Assembly: GCA_031472005.1 (NCBI GenBank)
Contig: PZJY01000002.1
Span: forward strand, 4,278,001-4,342,000
Reading direction: 5' to 3'
Length of the DNA: 64,000 nucleotides
Source: Tetracladium setigerum
Taxonomy: Eukaryota > Ascomycota > Leotiomycetes > Helotiales
In this document: positions 59,363-64,000 of the stretch, piece after piece
How positions within the stretch are numbered: the first letter of the stretch is position 1
How the letters are laid out: each line of letters begins with the position of its first letter
Program-made: the position numbers and the translations under genes
Notes under the pieces: model-generated
What the model was told of the DNA's origin: nothing
The model's database searches: none
Seen by the model: only the letters and a program-made list of their open reading frames with translations

Positions 59363-60128
59363 CTAGTATCCTTGGAATCTCGGATCTGGGTTGTCTCCTC
59401 GATATCTCCGATCTGCCTGGTGTCCTCTATATCCCGAGTTTGCTGGGTGATTTTGATGTCCTGGGTGTCCTGGGTGTTCTGGAGGTGCTTGATGTCCCGG
59501 ATTTCCCATGTGTCGTGGAGGTGTTTGATGTCCTGGATGTCCATGGTGGCCAGTAGTCCCCCAAATTCCGTAGTTTGGCTGGTTTCCGCCAGTTCCCTGT
59601 TCAATGAACACCACATAGGCACCGAGCCAGTCTTGATAGGCACTGAGCCAGTTTTTATTTCTTTGGTTTCCAGCGTCTCCTCCACTTCCAGAATCTTCTT
59701 GGCTTCCAGTATTCCCCTGATCTCCATAGTTTCCGCCAGTTTCTTGTTCCTTAAAGGGTGTATAAGTTTGCAGCCTCTCGTCGGACAGCTGCAAGCTGTG
59801 CTGAGAGCATCTACAGGCAAAGAAGACCATTCCAATTTGTACCTGCTCCTGAACGTTATGTCCACAAGCTGGATAGCCCCAGCATGCCATGGAATAAAGC
59901 TTGTATGGCTAAGATCCAGGTCTGGTAGGTGAAAGGTGCCTGTATTTTCATTATAGATAGGACCTTTACAGGCGCGTCTCATGCAGACTATTTAAGAGCA
60001 GTTAGTATAGCCGATTAATATTTTGTGAATAGGTCAATAGACATGAGTGTATTTCAGACACTAGAGAGGTGGGGAGATTTACCGCAGCAAATCCATGTCC
60101 ATGCCTCAGACGGTGCAAGTGCGGACAT
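59363..60128 (-). CDS. Hypothetical Cys-rich N-terminus with collagen-like Gly/His/Pro tail, frame uncertain
   Basis: Exon 1 is 60083-60128 and exon 2 begins at 59987; the 95-nt intron has donor GTAAAT, branch ATACTAAC and acceptor AATAG. The start reads MSALAPSEAWTWICC, then VCMRRACKGPIYN, a zinc-ribbon-like Cys pattern preceded by WTW. Further on, a frame with YPACGHNV and FFACRCS continues the Cys/His pattern. It reaches that frame only if one base is added in the four-C run at 59877-59880. The remainder is low complexity: GHHGHPGHQTPP, GNPGHQAPPEHPGHPGHQ. Without the extra base the protein instead ends at 59302 with a charged DTQDIK/DIEDT repeat. The tail is encoded by a degenerate tandem repeat, so both frames look repetitive. 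Family unknown; existence of the gene is moderately supported by the intron. Confidence 0.45.
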
Positions 60129-60437
60129 CTTCTTATTTTTGTGCTTATAAGTTAAGTGATCAATGAATCCACAGTCCTTGTGAGTTCTAAAAGGTGGTCA
60201 GAGCAGCGTCAGCAAGTGGTTGGTATTGTATAAAGTCGTAACAGTAAAGGCGTCTTGAGTTGAAAACAATCAAGTTGATTTTTTCTAGTAGATGCTTTTA
60301 AAATAAGATAAACTGCCCCTTTATAGATATCGCCTGTCCAGCTTATTATTCAAATCAAATTTGATTTAAAAACGCTGCGAATATCTTCTGAATCATAACA
60401 TTTACTTTTTCGAGTATTGATTCAGTCACTGATTATA

Positions 60438-60812
60438 ATGGCACGCTAGAAGGATAAAGCAAATCACACTATATTAGGAAATATATTTTCGGAAAGACAA
60501 TCGAGTGCTGCGACGAGATTTAAGGTCGCAAACGACAAGATTGAACAACTCGAGTCTTGCAATCAAAAACTCGAAAAGATTGTTCAGAAAAAATCGGCAA
60601 TGCTGGCAGCAATTGCTGCACCACAATTAAATTCTGCTGATGTAAATTCTGACGTAGAGAGGTTGGCAGCATTGATAAAAGATAATGGTGAATTCCGGGG
60701 AAAGATAGAGCAGTTAGAGAAACGACTAGTCCCTAACACCCTTGAAAAATCGCCTTCTAAACTCGCAATCAAGACCTTGACGAGGAAAAAAGATGCTGCT
60801 TGGGCGAAGTAG
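60438..60812 (+). pseudogene. Small coiled-coil reading frame with TAG at codon 4
   Basis: Starting at the ATG of 60438 the frame reads MAR, stop (TAG), then 120 open codons to a second TAG at 60810-60812. The open part is a convincing helical coiled coil: FKVANDKIEQLESCNQKLEKI, then VERLAALIKDNGEFRGKIEQ-type heptads and a basic end (LTRKKDAAWAK). The first ATG inside the open part is at 60600. Either this is a relic of a small gene inactivated by an early stop, or translation begins at the internal ATG giving 70 residues, or the frame is chance. No family recognised. Confidence 0.3.
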
Positions 60813-61328
60813 CGGAAATGTTTGAGATAAATCTTGGAGAACGAAAATTCGACCTCTATTCAGGCTGTGACGCCCTCTCGATTTTGCTCCAAATGTTCCC
60901 GGCTGAATGTGTGCGTTCATGTTTGGGAGGCGGATGGTATGTGGTGGTTTGAAGTTGTACACCAGCAGAGCTTAGAAGTGATGCTAGTATATTTGAGAAG
61001 CAAGGTGCGTGTGACGTAATATTTGTGGTAAGGAACTTTGCGTGATAGAATATACCCAACGATGTGTATTTCTAAGTGCTGATCAATATTGATGAACGCG
61101 CAACTCTCAAGTCCTGCGGCGAGGGTGTTTGTCGTTCCGCACACCAATCAAGTTTCAATCTCGAGAGCCAGCAAACTCTCCACTTCATCTACGTTGGTGC
61201 CTATTTTGAAACTTCATTAATCTTGCCACCTAAACAAGGCTTATCTTCAGAACGAAATATCTGCAACAGAAAGCAGTGATCAGATCGTCAATTAACCTTG
61301 GTGGCGAGACCAGAATCCCTCACTTGCT
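60813..61328. other. Intergenic region, no gene seen
   Basis: Upstream region of the F-box gene. Short overlapping frames only. Confidence 0.5.
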
Positions 61329-62813
61329 ATGTCGTCTTTGCTCAGTCTCTCAACCGAGTTGATCACAGCCATCGCCAGAGAGCTAGATGCATCGGCAATC
61401 GTGAACTTTGCACTCACATGCCATCAACTTCAAGATTGCGCATCAGGTATCCTTGCTCTTCATGGTTCACGCCATCGCGAGTTTCATGCCCAACATGACC
61501 GGCATCCGATGAAAATCATAGACATACTCCGCAGGGCTGCTACAACCCCAGAAATATTATGGTATGTCAGAAATCTCGAATTTTATGGGTCGAGACATGC
61601 ATGGAAAGAGTGGAAGACATACTGTGATTATGACCAGATGCAAAACGAGCCTGTGGTAGACTTCACCAGCACGACAGCCGTTTTTTCCTCGGATTTGGAC
61701 TGGGATATGATTTTCGACAATCTTGGGCTTGATCACTCTATTCTGGACTTCAAGAAGAGGATTTCAGAAGGAGATGATGAACCACTCAAAGCTATTGTAA
61801 TCGCTTCGTGTCCACGACTGGAAAAGGTCACCTGGGTCGCTCATGATCCACGAGGCAAGCAACCCTACTCTCTTCTCTGTGATTTCATCACATCCTGCCA
61901 ACAAAGATCCAACTGGGCCCCTGGCTTACTTTCACTTCGCTCCATCTCTTTGGGCGCGTACACTGAACATATGCATCCACACGACAATTTACATCCTGAA
62001 ATCAACGACTTCTGCCGCCTTCTCCTACTTCCAAATCTCAAGCACATCCAAATCAATGTCGCCGGGTTTGGAGGCTTTGATCTATCCGATCTGAGCCTTC
62101 TTGACACTCAAGTCCCGGAACGAAGTTCATCTGTAGAGGAGATTACAATTAGCATTTGTGATTTCGATAAAGCTGCCACCGTAGCACTTTTGCAACGAGC
62201 AAAATTTCTCAAGAAATACCGCGAAGTTTTCCTCGGACCATGGCAAAACATTCTAGATCAAATTTCACCATTCTGTGGGGAAAGCCTGGAAGAGCTTCGA
62301 CTCGAAGGGTCTAATGATCGCGATTTACGTTTGTATGGAGATGATGGCATTTATTCTCTTTCGAAGTTTTCAAAGTTGCGCGTTTTCGCCGTCAACATTG
62401 GTGACTTGATACGTGGTGAAATCACAAAGGAGTTGTTGTCAAGTTCTGAAGAAAGGATGTTTGAGTGGCATGACTTTGATACAGTTCTACCACGAACGGC
62501 AGAAGAGATTATCGTTAGGTGGCCACCAGGGTCTCACTCCGAGGATTTGAAAGAGTACGACTTGCATAAGACTCTTTTTCCTAAGCTCCTGGAACGACTA
62601 GACAATTTCATCCAGCTGAGAGGGGCCAATAATGGTGGAACTCTGAAAGCAATCTGCCTACACTTTGTGCAGAGCAAAGCAATGGTGCGCATGTCAGAAG
62701 ATGTGGATGATAGTTTTCAAAAAATCTTTGATGATTTGAACCCGGACTGGATCGAGGCAGGTGTCATGGTAACATATGGGGGAAGAATGGAGAGCTTGAG
62801 AATGAAGTATTGA
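61329..62813 (+). CDS. F-box protein
   Basis: Single exon, 494 residues. The N-terminal ~45 residues are an F-box: LLSLSTELITAIARELDASA then IVNFALTCHQLQ, following the LP-x-E-hhh...L-x-x-hh...hCR pattern with Ser for Pro at the second position. F-boxes bind Skp1 and place a substrate-recognition module in an SCF ubiquitin ligase. The rest is predicted helical/strand-alternating with weak leucine-rich spacing (LLLPNLKHIQINVAGFGGFD, SLEELRLEGSNDRDLRLYG, FSKLRVFAVNIGDL), the usual layout of fungal F-box/LRR-like proteins. The C-terminal end contains ICLHFVQSKAMVRM. Substrate unknown. The start is the first ATG and places the F-box at the N-terminus as expected. Confidence 0.82.
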   Translation: MSSLLSLSTELITAIARELDASAIVNFALTCHQLQDCASGILALHGSRHREFHAQHDRHPMKIIDILRRAATTPEILWYVRNLEFYGSRHAWKEWKTYCDYDQMQNEPVVDFTSTTAVFSSDLDWDMIFDNLGLDHSILDFKKRISEGDDEPLKAIVIASCPRLEKVTWVAHDPRGKQPYSLLCDFITSCQQRSNWAPGLLSLRSISLGAYTEHMHPHDNLHPEINDFCRLLLLPNLKHIQINVAGFGGFDLSDLSLLDTQVPERSSSVEEITISICDFDKAATVALLQRAKFLKKYREVFLGPWQNILDQISPFCGESLEELRLEGSNDRDLRLYGDDGIYSLSKFSKLRVFAVNIGDLIRGEITKELLSSSEERMFEWHDFDTVLPRTAEEIIVRWPPGSHSEDLKEYDLHKTLFPKLLERLDNFIQLRGANNGGTLKAICLHFVQSKAMVRMSEDVDDSFQKIFDDLNPDWIEAGVMVTYGGRMESLRMKY

Positions 62814-63518
62814 AATGTGTTCCAATTGCGATTCATGAAGATGATTGGAGGCATAATTAAAGGAAGATGGGGTGAATATAACGCAGATGAGAAAAAGAGG
62901 ACTTGAATGCTTCGAGTTTCAGTATAATAGTAGTTTCCTGGAAGCACAGCCTGATTCCGTTTTATTTATCTATAGTACTCTTAGTTTCTTTTAAGTCGCG
63001 TATATTACTTATAACTAATTCTTGATGCTCACGTGAGAGGTGAAGTTGGCCGTAGCTAAAGGGATACGATTTCCTGACTCAGCTCAGTTAACCTATAGTG
63101 ACTCGATCATATTCTTCATTAATAATAAAAAGATATTTGTTTAATAATTGGAGACCAGCTGTACGTGGGATGGTATTAAAGGAGACGAAGGCGATCTGGG
63201 GTGGAACCGTGCGTTGCACTAGCACAAGTCTCTTACCCTCCCTTCTACTATCCCTCGGACATGTGAAAGGTCCGGATGCCATCGTCTGGTATTTTCACCG
63301 ACGTAGTACAGTATGCGTATTGTCCATTTATTTTTCCATGGTAATGATCCGAATATGGCTTATGCTGACCCGACACCAAATTAGCACCGCAAGATGTATA
63401 CGTCATAGATATTCAAGCAAATCTGAGCTCCTGTGAAATCGCATTATTTAGACGCCTTCGTTTCTCTTGGACAAATGAGATAGATTGACACGAGAACTGT
63501 AATATTTTACAATTTGCA
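62814..63518. other. Intergenic region, no gene seen
   Basis: 700 bases between tandem genes. AT-rich part at 62960-63160. No gene seen. Confidence 0.5.
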
Positions 63519-64000
63519 ATGGCCAGTTCCCCTATCAAGATCCTTATTTCAGGTGGCGGTATCGCAGGCTCCTGTCTCGCGTACTGGCTCTCCCGCATAA
63601 CTCTACCCATGAAATCACCATCATTGAACGATCCACCACGCCACGAGTCACGGGTCAAGCAGTCGACATTCGAGAGCAAGCCATCCAGATTATTGATTTG
63701 ATGGGTTTAAAAGAAACCATTCTATCCATGAACACCACGGAGACTGGCACGGCCTTTGTTGGTACTGACGGCAAGATTATCGGCCAATTTGACATGGTTC
63801 CTGGGGATTCGTCTCCTACATCAGAATTTGAGATATTGAGAGGTGATTTGGCAAAGATATTTCTAGACGCAGCAAAAAGAGGAGAAATGTTGAGTATGTG
63901 TATGGTGAAACCATTGACACATTATCGCACACCGGAGATGGGGTTGAGTGTACCTTCACTGGCGGCAAGGCGCCTGCGAAGTATGATCTTGTCGTTGGAG
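63519..64000 (+). CDS. FAD-dependent monooxygenase, N-terminal part (cut by the window edge; two apparent -1 frameshifts)
   Basis: Aromatic-ring-hydroxylase-type flavoprotein. The dinucleotide-binding motif ILISGGGIAGSCLAYWLSR (GxGxxG type) is at residues ~8-25. It continues in a second frame as HEITIIERSTTPRVTGQAVD, the FAD ribose-binding Glu and the following loop, then IREQAIQIIDLMGLKETI and FEILRGDLAKIFLDAA (Arg of the RxDL motif). A third frame resumes as EYVYGETIDTLSHTGDGVE and reaches KYDLVVGADG-like KYDLVVG at the window end. The two switches, near 63596 and 63892, each need one added base. The rest of the protein is outside the window. Substrate unknown; in fungi these often sit in degradation or secondary-metabolite pathways. 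Confidence 0.82.

Noticed and set aside
59302..59982. Uninterrupted minus-strand frame ending in a DTQDIK/DIEDT charged repeat
   Set aside because: The Cys/His pattern (YPACGHNV, FFACRCS) lies in the neighbouring frame, so this frame's tail is probably a shadow of the repeat. Not excluded.
1..64000. CRISPR arrays, bacterial operons, rRNA or tRNA genes
   Set aside because: None seen; the window is eukaryotic. I looked for tRNA B-box-like GGTTCGANTCC and found no cloverleaf-compatible context.

Overview
This window is nuclear DNA of a filamentous ascomycete (Pezizomycotina). The genes are dense and interrupted by short introns, mostly 44-150 nt, with GT(A/G)NGT donors, CTAAC/CTGAT-type branch sites and (C/T)AG acceptors. 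The content is also typical of the group: a HET-NACHT-ankyrin receptor, 2EXR and F-box proteins, a fungal phytochrome, and a 2H-EEP-poly(A)polymerase-MJ1316 fusion. A leotiomycete-like origin is my guess from the gene set and is not proven. All exon models were built by hand from reading frames and splice signals.

Layout. 1-9.0 kb: tail of a GPI-anchored protein, a small conserved Lys-rich protein, two divergent multi-pass membrane proteins, and a ubiquitin-like-domain (ULD) protein. 10-17 kb: GPI12 (GPI-anchor de-N-acetylase), a DUF7719-type membrane protein convergent with a single-TM coiled-coil protein, a cyclophilin and a C2H2 zinc-finger protein. 17.7-21.3 kb: a 1139-residue RNA-end-processing fusion. 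22-26.8 kb: a Ybp/glomulin-family protein, an AhpD-like protein and an aquaporin. 29-43.4 kb: a HET-NACHT-ankyrin receptor, a heme oxygenase and a phytochrome transcribed divergently from one another, a CofD/UPF0052 protein, and a SUMO-targeted-ubiquitin-ligase-like RING protein. 43.8-54.3 kb: mitochondrial DNA polymerase gamma, an aldo-keto reductase, a 2EXR protein, a membrane protein and a secreted alpha/beta hydrolase. 57-64 kb: a transcription-factor-domain protein without a visible zinc cluster, a Cys-rich/Gly-His-Pro-rich protein, a coiled-coil relic, an F-box protein and the start of a FAD monooxygenase.

How genes work together. The clearest functional link is the heme oxygenase next to the phytochrome. 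Heme oxygenase makes biliverdin, the chromophore that fungal phytochromes bind through an N-terminal Cys. The light-sensing half of this phytochrome looks intact (Cys, DIP, GAF His, PRASF tongue). Its kinase half looks dead: the H-box His is Arg, the glycine-rich G2 box is eroded, and there is no receiver domain.

Sequence quality. Seven otherwise well conserved genes carry at least ten single-base losses (an eleventh is possible), mostly at G/C runs and always in the -1 direction, with no accompanying nonsense decay. I read this mainly as homopolymer under-calling in the assembly. Affected genes are annotated as CDS with the break noted.
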